A stretch of 64,000 nt of DNA from GCA-002780795 sp964545385. GTDB lineage: Bacteria; Patescibacteriota; Microgenomatia; UBA1406; GWC2-37-13. Positions 42,127 to 49,393 of this stretch are shown in pieces. Numbering within the stretch: the first letter of the stretch is position 1; the number at the start of each line of letters is the position of its first letter. A model generated the notes under the pieces. It saw only the letters and a list, made by a program, of their open reading frames with translations, did no database searches and was not told the DNA's origin. Both the position numbers and the translations under genes were made by a program. The DNA lies in assembly GCA_964545385.1 (NCBI GenBank), contig CAZJFG010000002.1:1-64000 (forward strand), in the 5' to 3' direction.

Positions 42127-43506
42127 ATGGAAATAAATAAATATTTTGACATATTATCTGGTGAACAAGACCCGACTTTTTTAGACGATCGCTTGAAAAC
42201 TCCAGATGTTGTCAGATTAAAAAATATTAACAGAGTCAATATCCTAAGCGGTTCCAGGAAAGGGCAGTTTATTAAATCATCTATAAGCAGGATTTGTGAT
42301 ATCTCAGGATATACGATTCCTGCACAAATACAGCCGCCTTTTTGGAATGAAGATAAAAATAATGATAAGTATATTATTCCCAGCCTGATTCCTGCTTTAA
42401 AAGCTGGTGTGGCGAAAAAAGGTGACAGCGTATTTTCTAATGAAATAAATATAGCGACTGATGTTGAAACTAAAATAGAAGGGATTGGAACTATAAAAAG
42501 ACACATCAATCCGGTCCAAAAAGAAAGAATATTTTCCCGATTGTTTGATATCTTAGGTTCTGACCAAAAAGTCAGGACAAATGTACACGTTGCCGGGTTA
42601 TTAAATATTGAAGATAATTTAGTAGGAGCGACAATATCTCCTGAATATAATTTTTTAATATCAAGTTTATCTGAAGATGAAATTGTAAGTTATCTAAACA
42701 GTCTTTCAAAAACTCAAGTCCAAAGGGCGCCCGGAGGAATTCTCTGGCCTCATCCGATAATATCTTCACATATAGAAGAAATTAATGGGGTCAATAGAAA
42801 TTCACCGGAATTTGAAATGCAATATATTGCGTTACTGAAAATCTTGTTGGGTATTCCGCCGGAGTTGGTTCAACTTACTCAGTTTCTTGATAAGCAAGGC
42901 TGCACATATTCGGATAAAGCTAATAATTTATTTAATTTTTTAAATCTGAATTCTTTAAAACTTATTGATGAAAATCAATCATTATTGGGGAATTGGATTG
43001 AATTGCTTAATATTGATGGCAAAAAATATATTCTGAGAGGTATAACGCCATCAGACTATGATCAATTAAGTAAAATTGCCATCAACAATTTTTTAGAAGC
43101 ACCAAATTATATTTATTTGCACCAACCCGGTCATCAAGACGAATTAGCCAAATATATTAAAGCAAATTCTCCGGAAGGTATTGCTGATTTATGTAATAAG
43201 CCAAATAATATGTGTAATTTGGTTATTGAACATGATGGTCATATTGTCGGCTTTAGAGTCGCAAGGAAAAACAATGATATAGCTGATGGAAGGAGAATGC
43301 ATACGTCGTTGGAATATACTGACAAAGGTATCGGATCAATATTGCTGACCAAATCAGAACAGATCGCAAAACAAACAGGATGTGCTAAAATGGAAATACA
43401 TGCAACGGGCGGTTCCAACTCTTGGTTTGAAAAAAAAGGTTATACAGATCAAGGTATCAAACCTAACGGGATATCACAATTTCATTTAATGGTTAAAAAT
43501 TTATAA
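42127..43506 (+). CDS. GNAT-type acetyltransferase domain fused to an unknown N-terminal domain
   Basis: 459 residues. The last 160 residues are a GNAT fold: YILRGITPSDYDQLSKIAIN opens it, and the acetyl-CoA site is seen in YTDKGIGSILLTKSEQIA followed by SNSWFEKKGYTDQG. The first 290 residues are unrecognised; they include LSGEQDPTFLDDRLKTPDVV and RAPGGILWPHPIISSHIEE, with no TM or signal. The start codon lies three bases after a terminator T-run, so expression may depend on read-through. It is followed six bases later by a DUF488 gene, with which it likely forms an operon. The acceptor substrate is unknown. Confidence 0.75.
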   Translation: MEINKYFDILSGEQDPTFLDDRLKTPDVVRLKNINRVNILSGSRKGQFIKSSISRICDISGYTIPAQIQPPFWNEDKNNDKYIIPSLIPALKAGVAKKGDSVFSNEINIATDVETKIEGIGTIKRHINPVQKERIFSRLFDILGSDQKVRTNVHVAGLLNIEDNLVGATISPEYNFLISSLSEDEIVSYLNSLSKTQVQRAPGGILWPHPIISSHIEEINGVNRNSPEFEMQYIALLKILLGIPPELVQLTQFLDKQGCTYSDKANNLFNFLNLNSLKLIDENQSLLGNWIELLNIDGKKYILRGITPSDYDQLSKIAINNFLEAPNYIYLHQPGHQDELAKYIKANSPEGIADLCNKPNNMCNLVIEHDGHIVGFRVARKNNDIADGRRMHTSLEYTDKGIGSILLTKSEQIAKQTGCAKMEIHATGGSNSWFEKKGYTDQGIKPNGISQFHLMVKNL

Positions 43507-43512
43507 ACTCGT

Positions 43513-43878
43513 ATGGCGTTATACACAAAATCGATTCAGGCAAAATCCGGCAAGAAAGACGGAATCAGAATCTGTATTATGCGTAGGCCAGATTTTAAAA
43601 CTGCTCAATTTGATATCTGGATGCCGGTACTGGCGCCTTCGCACCAATTATTAACAGATATACATAAAAAAAGAATTGACAAACCCGAATATAACCGCAG
43701 ATTTCATAAGGAAGTCATCGTTGGTCAGGCAAAGTTCATAAAATTATTGGCTGATATGGCTTTGAAACAAGATGTAACGATCTTATGTTGGGAAGAAACA
43801 CCTGAAAAATGCCATAGAAAACTTGTGGCCGAGGAATGCGGAAGAGTTAATTCAAAACTTTCTGTTACTTTAAAATAA
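43513..43878 (+). CDS. DUF488 family protein
   Basis: 121 residues. DUF488 features: RRPDFKTAQFDIWMPVLAPS with the Trp-x-Pro-x-Leu segment, a central Y-x-R-F motif (PEYNRRFHKEV), and the C-terminal LLCWE-type box seen as VTILCWEETPEKCHRKLVAE, where C and H are the conserved pair. The family function is unknown. The gene lies directly after the GNAT fusion. The stretch 43879-44002 after it shows no further gene. Confidence 0.85.
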   Translation: MALYTKSIQAKSGKKDGIRICIMRRPDFKTAQFDIWMPVLAPSHQLLTDIHKKRIDKPEYNRRFHKEVIVGQAKFIKLLADMALKQDVTILCWEETPEKCHRKLVAEECGRVNSKLSVTLK

Positions 43879-44002
43879 AATATTTTGCAATAAAATCTCA
43901 TATTATAAATTTGAACGTATAGTTTTGACAATGTGCTTCAACAATAATTGAGAGTATTTTCTTAAATACGGCTTATTCGCAAATGCCGGATATGGAGAAG
44001 GA

Positions 44003-45559
44003 TTAGATTTTTAGAAGAGAGATAGTTTTTTCAATTCCTATTTGTAAGATCAAATCAGCGGCTTTTGGACCGAAATTTGAACCTCTTAATGTCCGGTAAA
44101 ATCCCTGGAACGCTTCTTTCGGTTCATAGTTGTTTTCTTTTAATGTATTAAAGACCAACTCTTGGATTTTTTCGCGACTGGGATTTTTCATTTTTTTTAA
44201 GCCTTCTCCGAGTTTTTTTAAAAAACTTTTTTGACTGTCGTTTAACTTGAAATCTTCTTTTTTTTTCTGGCGATTGATCAACTTTTTGGCATAGACTATT
44301 CTTTCCTCAAGAATATTTTTTTCCTCGTGTAAAAGCGGAGATTTTTTTATCGTTTCAAAAAAAGCGAGGAAATTGTCTTTGTTGTTTTCCAACAGGTTAT
44401 AAACCGTGCGGAAGCGGGGAAGATAAAGTCTTTTTTCGGAAAGCGGTTTTACTTGGGAAAGTTCGGCAATTCTTGCAAAGTCGGCTATTATCTCACCCTG
44501 TTTCCCTTTGGTAATTTTCCCTTCGATTTTATCATAATAAGAATTTAAACAACGGTCATAGTCGTCAAAAAGTTTTAAAAGCGTATTTTTATCCGGATCA
44601 AAATCAATATGTGTCGTAATTGGGTTGCGCACAAACAAAAAACGAAAAACCTCAGGTGGAAGAACTTCAGCAATTTCTTTTGCAGACGAACCAACGCCTT
44701 TTGAGGACGACATTTTCTTTCCGCCTATTGTAAACCACTCATAACCACCCATGGCGTTTGGAGGTTCGATCCCCAAAACTTCCCGGCAAATATGGCAGGC
44801 CATATCGTAGGAACCGCCTGATGACATATGATCTTTACCTGACGATTCGATGGTAACACCGATTACTTTCCAGTGGGCCGGCCAATCCATTTTCCAGACA
44901 AGTTTTCCATTTTCGCCGATTGGTTCCACTCGGCCTTCGTGGCCGCAACCGGTCGCCCATTTAACGCCGTGAGTGAGGCAGCGATAATAAACATATTTAC
45001 CATCCCATTTGTAAACAGAAGTTGTGCCGATTTTACTGCATTTTTCACAGATTGGGTTGTAAGGATACCAGTGAATGCCTTTATCAACGTTGGCTATTTT
45101 TTTATAGATTTCTTTCACCTTTTCAACTTTGTTCAGAATTGTTTTGACAACCTCATCCATTTTTCCAGATCCGTAAAGTTGAGAAGACCAGATTATTTTT
45201 GGATGGCAATTCAGAGAGTTAAAAACTCCAATAAACTCCAGGGCAAAATACTCGGCAAAGTTTTTGAATTTTGGGTCCGGAGAGGGGATTTTGTAAAGAG
45301 GCATACCCATAAAAGGTAAGTATTTTTTTCGGTCAAGATAAACCGGAAGCCCGTCCATCGGATCCATGTTATTAAAAACATAGGAAAACTCAACATTAAC
45401 ATCATTTTCTTTCAGAACTTTATAAATAAGGTCGTGGATAATTACACCACGAAGAGAGCCGACATGGATTCGGCCTGATGGAGTTTTCATATCGTCCACC
45501 CACTGTTTTTTGTTTTTTTGTTCGCAAATTTTTTTGGCGACGCGATCAACCCAGATCAT
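44003..45559 (-). CDS. lysS: Lysyl-tRNA synthetase, class I (archaeal-type)
   Basis: 518 residues; charges tRNA-Lys with a class I Rossmann core, not the class II LysRS of most bacteria. HIGH-like motif in MKTPSGRIHVGSLRGV, KMSKS-like motif in GGKKMSSSKGVGSS. Zinc-ribbon-type cysteines occur in NPICEKCSKIGT, and further Cys residues in YYRCLTHG and ATGCGHEG. The C-terminal helical domain binds the anticodon. Class I LysRS is typical of archaea and scattered bacteria. On the minus strand TATAAC ends five bases before the ATG. Confidence 0.95.
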   Translation of the reverse strand: MIWVDRVAKKICEQKNKKQWVDDMKTPSGRIHVGSLRGVIIHDLIYKVLKENDVNVEFSYVFNNMDPMDGLPVYLDRKKYLPFMGMPLYKIPSPDPKFKNFAEYFALEFIGVFNSLNCHPKIIWSSQLYGSGKMDEVVKTILNKVEKVKEIYKKIANVDKGIHWYPYNPICEKCSKIGTTSVYKWDGKYVYYRCLTHGVKWATGCGHEGRVEPIGENGKLVWKMDWPAHWKVIGVTIESSGKDHMSSGGSYDMACHICREVLGIEPPNAMGGYEWFTIGGKKMSSSKGVGSSAKEIAEVLPPEVFRFLFVRNPITTHIDFDPDKNTLLKLFDDYDRCLNSYYDKIEGKITKGKQGEIIADFARIAELSQVKPLSEKRLYLPRFRTVYNLLENNKDNFLAFFETIKKSPLLHEEKNILEERIVYAKKLINRQKKKEDFKLNDSQKSFLKKLGEGLKKMKNPSREKIQELVFNTLKENNYEPKEAFQGFYRTLRGSNFGPKAADLILQIGIEKTISLLKI

Positions 45560-45604
45560 ATTAAGTTATAAAAAGAACAATCTTTAATTATTGTAATGGG
45601 GTTT

Positions 45605-46063
45605 TTATTTTATTGCAATTATTTTATATTTAGTTTTTCCAGCCGGTGCTTCAATTTCGACTTCATCGTTTATCTTTTTTCCAAGAAGAGCTTGTCCGAT
45701 AGGGGAGGTTGAAGAAATTTTATTATTTAAGGGATCGGCTTCATACTCACCAACAATTTGGTAACTCAATGTTTCGCCGTTTGACTGAACAACAACCGTT
45801 TCACCAAGTTCGACCATGTCAATATCTTTTCCTTTGTCGGCAATTTTGGCACAGTGAAGTATTTCTTCGAGTTCTGCAACGCGATGATCTATAAAATTAA
45901 GTTCTTCCTTTGAGGCGGTATATTCGCTGTTTTCGCTCAAATCGCCCATGCTTCGTGCGCGGGTTAAGCGCCCAACCGCCGCAGGTCTTTTTTTTGTTTT
46001 TAACTCTTCAAGTTCAGTTTCCAGCTTTTGGAAGCCTTCTTTGGTGAGCTGTGTATTTTTCAT
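45605..46063 (-). CDS. greA: Transcription elongation factor GreA
   Basis: 152 residues; rescues backtracked RNA polymerase by stimulating transcript cleavage. N-terminal coiled coil with the tip acidic residues in ARSMGDLSENSEYTASKEE, then the FKBP-like C-terminal domain with SPIGQALLGKKINDEVEIEA. An AAGGA Shine-Dalgarno-like site precedes the ATG. Transcribed away from tRNA-Glu through a symmetric control region (46088-46123). Confidence 0.95.
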   Translation of the reverse strand: MKNTQLTKEGFQKLETELEELKTKKRPAAVGRLTRARSMGDLSENSEYTASKEELNFIDHRVAELEEILHCAKIADKGKDIDMVELGETVVVQSNGETLSYQIVGEYEADPLNNKISSTSPIGQALLGKKINDEVEIEAPAGKTKYKIIAIK

Positions 46064-46087
46064 ATTTCCTTAAAAAAATAAACCCCT

Positions 46088-46123
46088 ATTTTATCTGATT
46101 TAACCCCGGGGTTATGATAAAAT
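46088..46123. promoter_or_regulatory. Symmetric divergent promoter region of greA and tRNA-Glu
   Basis: A 14-bp perfect palindrome TAACCCCGGGGTTA (46101-46114) is flanked by ATTTTATC (46088-46095) and GATAAAAT (46116-46123), which are exact inverses and provide a TAAAAT -10 for each direction: about 24 bases before greA ATG and about 39 bases before the tRNA. The palindrome lies upstream of both -10 elements, where an activator or repressor could control both. Confidence 0.5.
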
Positions 46124-46162
46124 AATACTAAATTTGAAGGTAAAAGTCAACTTTGGAGAAAA

Positions 46163-46236
46163 GGCCTCGTCGTCTAGCGGCCCAGGACAACAGGTTCTCA
46201 TCCTGTAAATCGCGGGTTCGAATCCCGCCGAGGTCA
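46163..46236 (+). tRNA. tRNA-Glu (CTC anticodon)
   Basis: Cloverleaf is complete: acceptor GGCCTCG pairs with CGAGGTC (one G-U), D stem GTCT/GGAC, anticodon stem ACAGG/CCTGT with loop TTCTCAT giving anticodon CTC (reads GAG), T arm GCGGG-TTCGAAT-CCCGC, discriminator A. CCA is not encoded. The 3' end lies two bases from the stop codon of the convergent thioredoxin-fold gene. Confidence 0.95.
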
Positions 46237-46238
46237 CA

Positions 46239-47219
46239 TCAGTTACAGTTGGAATTTGGAGAGCTATCTTGGGCACCGGCAACATCGCTTATCGAAAATG
46301 ACGATGCAACTTCATCCGTTGAGATTTTGTTTTGACAAAAGTTTGCTTGTGTTTTACTGCCGCAGCAAACCAAATCCTGAATCGTATTGGCTACTCTTCC
46401 GCCAAAATCAAACTCGGAAACAATTTGATTGTTGTTGGAAACAAGTGTTGGTGATCCTCTAACGTTAAATTTATTGGCAAGTGTAAAGTCTTTTTTAGCA
46501 TATTCCAAACCTTTGCCGTTGCTGCTTGTACAAGTGTTTAAGGCTGTTATATCAACTCCGGTACTAGCCAAACATTCCTCAGTTTTTCCGGCTTGCATAT
46601 AGCATGCAACATATGGCCAGTAAAGACTTTTTTGTTCCTCACGGATGCAGATCTGACGTAGGTTTTCAGCTGCTTCTTCCTCACCGTGCATTGATGTGAT
46701 TTGATTATTTTCGATTGCACCGATATATCTGACTGTTAGGTTTTTCTCAAGTTCTGGTTGTGCATTTATTGCCATCTTAAAAACTCGTTGCATCTGCAGA
46801 CCGTACGGGCATTGAGAAACGACAAAGGCTGTTAAATTTTCACTTTCTGTTTTTTTAATATCCTTACAGGTAAGTTTTTTTTCTTGGCCGGTCCCTGTAT
46901 TTTCTGTTGGTGTTGGTGTGATCTCAAGCTTGACAACGCTTGGAAAAAGAAGTTTTCCATCCTTGCTGATATATGATATGTATTTTTGTCCGTTTATTGT
47001 CAGATCAAACTCATAAACACCGCTTACTTCACGTACCTCACCGATAGTAAATTCCGTTTTTTCGTTATTTATTGCTTTTTTTACCGCTTTGGGAATAATA
47101 TTTTTCTTAAAATTACTAAGCTGGGTTGTTTTGTAATAACGGTAACCAAAAAAACAAACGACTAAAATAACAATAAGAAAAATAATTTGTTTAGGTAGTC
47201 CCTTTTTTTGTTTTGTCAT
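46239..47219 (-). CDS. Membrane-anchored thioredoxin-fold protein (DsbA-like, monothiol)
   Basis: 326 residues. TM helix at about 11-28, a small beta domain (60-95, FDLTINGQKYISYISKDG), a Thr/Pro linker, then a thioredoxin-like domain with TAFVVSQCPYGLQMQRVF around C137 and the cis-proline region NVRGSPTLVSNNNQ. The second cysteine of the usual CxxC is glycine here (CPYG). Several other cysteines follow (EECLA, NTCTSS, VCCGSK, FCQNK), possibly structural disulfides or resolving cysteines. It is probably extracytoplasmic and acts in thiol chemistry of exported proteins (inference). It abuts tRNA-Glu tail to tail. Confidence 0.82.
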   Translation of the reverse strand: MTKQKKGLPKQIIFLIVILVVCFFGYRYYKTTQLSNFKKNIIPKAVKKAINNEKTEFTIGEVREVSGVYEFDLTINGQKYISYISKDGKLLFPSVVKLEITPTPTENTGTGQEKKLTCKDIKKTESENLTAFVVSQCPYGLQMQRVFKMAINAQPELEKNLTVRYIGAIENNQITSMHGEEEAAENLRQICIREEQKSLYWPYVACYMQAGKTEECLASTGVDITALNTCTSSNGKGLEYAKKDFTLANKFNVRGSPTLVSNNNQIVSEFDFGGRVANTIQDLVCCGSKTQANFCQNKISTDEVASSFSISDVAGAQDSSPNSNCN

Positions 47220-47267
47220 GAATAAAATTTAACTACATTTAGACTGGAAAGTCAAACCAAAATTACC

Positions 47268-47606
47268 TTAGCAGATGATGGCGCCATTGGGAAGATCTGC
47301 AGCTAAAGGTATGATAATCGGCTTTCCTTCAATATCTACCATGAGAGTCATTCCGTTGGATTGCCGGCCTAGCATTTTTTTTGGCTCAAGGTTGGCGACA
47401 AAAGCAAATTTTTTTCCAATAACATCATTCTGTTGATAAAAATCACCTATTCCAGCCATAATCTCAACCGTACCATAGTCTTCACCCATATCAACCTGCA
47501 TCGAGACAAGATTTCTTGAACCTATAACGCTTTCGGCTGATTTTACTTCACCTACCCGCAGATCAAGTTTTTGAAAGTCAGAAAAAGAAACAGGTGATTT
47601 TTTCAT
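47268..47606 (-). CDS. Free-standing tRNA-binding OB-fold protein (MetRS C-terminal / Trbp111-like)
   Basis: 112 residues, a single EMAP/Trbp111-type OB fold: FSDFQKLDLRVGEVKSAESV, VEIMAGIGDFYQQNDVIGKK, FVANLEPKKMLGRQSNGMTL and the closing DLPNGAIIC. Such domains bind tRNA structure and dimerise; they are found at the C-terminus of MetRS or as separate proteins. Here it is encoded two bases after alaS on the same strand. It may be the MetRS beta subunit or may serve the neighbouring truncated AlaRS (see findings). Confidence 0.9.
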   Translation of the reverse strand: MKKSPVSFSDFQKLDLRVGEVKSAESVIGSRNLVSMQVDMGEDYGTVEIMAGIGDFYQQNDVIGKKFAFVANLEPKKMLGRQSNGMTLMVDIEGKPIIIPLAADLPNGAIIC

Positions 47607-47608
47607 AA

Positions 47609-49363
47609 TTATTTAGCATAGATTCGATAAAGATTGCTGCCAATTTTTTCAAATTTATAAATATTAATTTTACCAATTTCTTTTGTGTTTACAACATGTG
47701 GGCCACCACAAAATTCCACGGAATAATTCCCAATAGAGTAAATCTTTACTATATTCGGATATTTTTCACGAAAAAACGACTTTGCACCGAGTTTTTCCGC
47801 TTCGGTCTTTTGCATAATTTTAAAAGAGACATTAAGATTTTCGTCTATTTTTTTATTGACAAGAGATTCAACTTTTTTTATTTCCTCATCGGTTGGTTTT
47901 TTTATGGAGTAAAAATCAAATCTTAACCTTTCCGAGGTAATATTTGATCCTTCCTGGCGGACATCTTTACCCAAAACATCAAACAAAGCCTGGTGGAGGA
48001 TGTGAGTAGTTGTATGATATTTTGTCGCTTGTTTGCCATTGTCGGCAAGACCGCCTTTGAATTTTCCGACCGATGCCATTCTTGATAAATTCTTGTGTTT
48101 TTCAAATTCGGCATCAAATTCCCGGCGATCAATTCTTCGGCTTTTTTCGATAAAAAATTCATTTGTCAATTCGAGCGGAAAACCGTAACTTTGATAAAAA
48201 TCAAAAGCAATTTTTCCGGTAATGTTTTCAATTTTTTTTATTTCTTTTATTCCTCGCTCAAGTGTTTTTATGAATCTACCAATTTCTTGAGTGATTATTT
48301 CAACATCAGTAGTCGTATTATATATATTTGTAGCTGTTTTGGTTATTTCTTCTAAGTCCGCTGCCTTAAAATGCTCTTTTAAGAGGTGGAGTTTGACGGC
48401 TGACCTGCGTAGCAGTCGTCTTAAAATATATCCTTGTTCCTTGTTTGATGGGAAAACTCCATCTTTAATTAAGAAAGCAGAGGCTTTTTGGTGATCGGCA
48501 ATCACTCGCATCGCTGGTTTGTTTTTTTCTTCCTGATAACTTTTTTTGGTAATTTTTTCAATTTTCTGAATAATCGGGTAGTAAAGACTGGTTCTGAACT
48601 GGTCAGGTTCATTTTCAAGAGCCATTATAATTCTCTCAATACCTCCACCAAAATCAACATTTTTTTTTGGCAGTTCAAAAAAAGTATTATCAACATTTTT
48701 TTTGTATTCCATAAAAACCGAGTTACCGATCTCCAGAAATCTGCCGCATTCGCAGTTCGGATGGCATTTTTCACCATATTTTTTATCATGAGGCAGTTGG
48801 GTAAATTCAAAAAAAACCTCGCTGTCCGGGCCACCCGGCTCACCTGGTGGCATCTGATCTGGTTTGCCTGCGCGTGACCACCAGTTTTCGTCCGGTCCGT
48901 ATTTAAAAATATGATCTTCCGGAACTCCAAGATTTTTCCAGATTTTATAAGATTCCTCGTCGGCCGGGATTTGGCTTGTGCCGGCAAAAACAGTAACATA
49001 CAATTTTTCTTTAGGCAGTTTTAGTATTTTTGTTAAAAATTCCCAAAACCAGGCAAGTTGTTCCCGTTTGAAATAATCGCCTAAAGACCAGTTACCCAAC
49101 ATTTCAAAAAAGGTATCGTGGCGATTGTCGCCAACTTTTTCGATGTCTTGAGCCCGCAAGCAGGGTTGAATATTGTAAAGCCGATTACCAAGCGGATGAG
49201 TTTCGCCTAGCAAATAAGGGACAAGCTGTTGCATCCCAGAGCCTGTAAAAAGAGTAGTCGGATCGTCTTTTGGTACCAAAGGAATGGGTGGTACTTCTTT
49301 GTGATTCTTGTTTTTCCAAAAGTCAGCAAAAAGTTTTCGGAGCTTAATGTGATTGATATTCAT
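47609..49363 (-). CDS. alaS: Alanyl-tRNA synthetase lacking the C-terminal domain
   Basis: 584 residues versus about 870 in typical enzymes. The class II catalytic core (RKLFADFWKNKNHKEVPPIP at the start, FTGSGMQQLVPYLLGE, MLGNWSLGDYFKRE), the tRNA-recognition helices and the editing domain are present; the editing zinc site is seen as HTTTH in KYHTTTHILHQAL and the Cys/His in VEFCGGPHVVNT. The protein stops right after the editing domain, so the DHHA1/C-Ala part that dimerises and holds the tRNA elbow is absent. On the minus strand TATAAT ends eight bases before the ATG. Confidence 0.94.
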   Translation of the reverse strand: MNINHIKLRKLFADFWKNKNHKEVPPIPLVPKDDPTTLFTGSGMQQLVPYLLGETHPLGNRLYNIQPCLRAQDIEKVGDNRHDTFFEMLGNWSLGDYFKREQLAWFWEFLTKILKLPKEKLYVTVFAGTSQIPADEESYKIWKNLGVPEDHIFKYGPDENWWSRAGKPDQMPPGEPGGPDSEVFFEFTQLPHDKKYGEKCHPNCECGRFLEIGNSVFMEYKKNVDNTFFELPKKNVDFGGGIERIIMALENEPDQFRTSLYYPIIQKIEKITKKSYQEEKNKPAMRVIADHQKASAFLIKDGVFPSNKEQGYILRRLLRRSAVKLHLLKEHFKAADLEEITKTATNIYNTTTDVEIITQEIGRFIKTLERGIKEIKKIENITGKIAFDFYQSYGFPLELTNEFFIEKSRRIDRREFDAEFEKHKNLSRMASVGKFKGGLADNGKQATKYHTTTHILHQALFDVLGKDVRQEGSNITSERLRFDFYSIKKPTDEEIKKVESLVNKKIDENLNVSFKIMQKTEAEKLGAKSFFREKYPNIVKIYSIGNYSVEFCGGPHVVNTKEIGKINIYKFEKIGSNLYRIYAK

Positions 49364-49371
49364 ACTGTAAA

Positions 49372-49377
49372 ATTATA
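49372..49377 (-). promoter_or_regulatory. -10 element of alaS, near-leaderless position
   Basis: Minus-strand TATAAT (plus ATTATA) ends eight bases before the alaS ATG. The plus-strand TAAAAT at 49368-49373 overlaps it and could serve the divergent aminotransferase gene at 49394. Confidence 0.45.
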
Positions 49378-49393
49378 TCATGGTTATTTACTT

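Noticed and set aside
43879..44002. Convergent terminator between the DUF488 and lysS genes
   Set aside because: Only a weak A/T inverted repeat (GTATTT/AAATAC) is present, without a GC core or T-run.
44873..45319. Open frame antisense to lysS
   Set aside because: Overlaps conserved class I LysRS sequence and has no family features.
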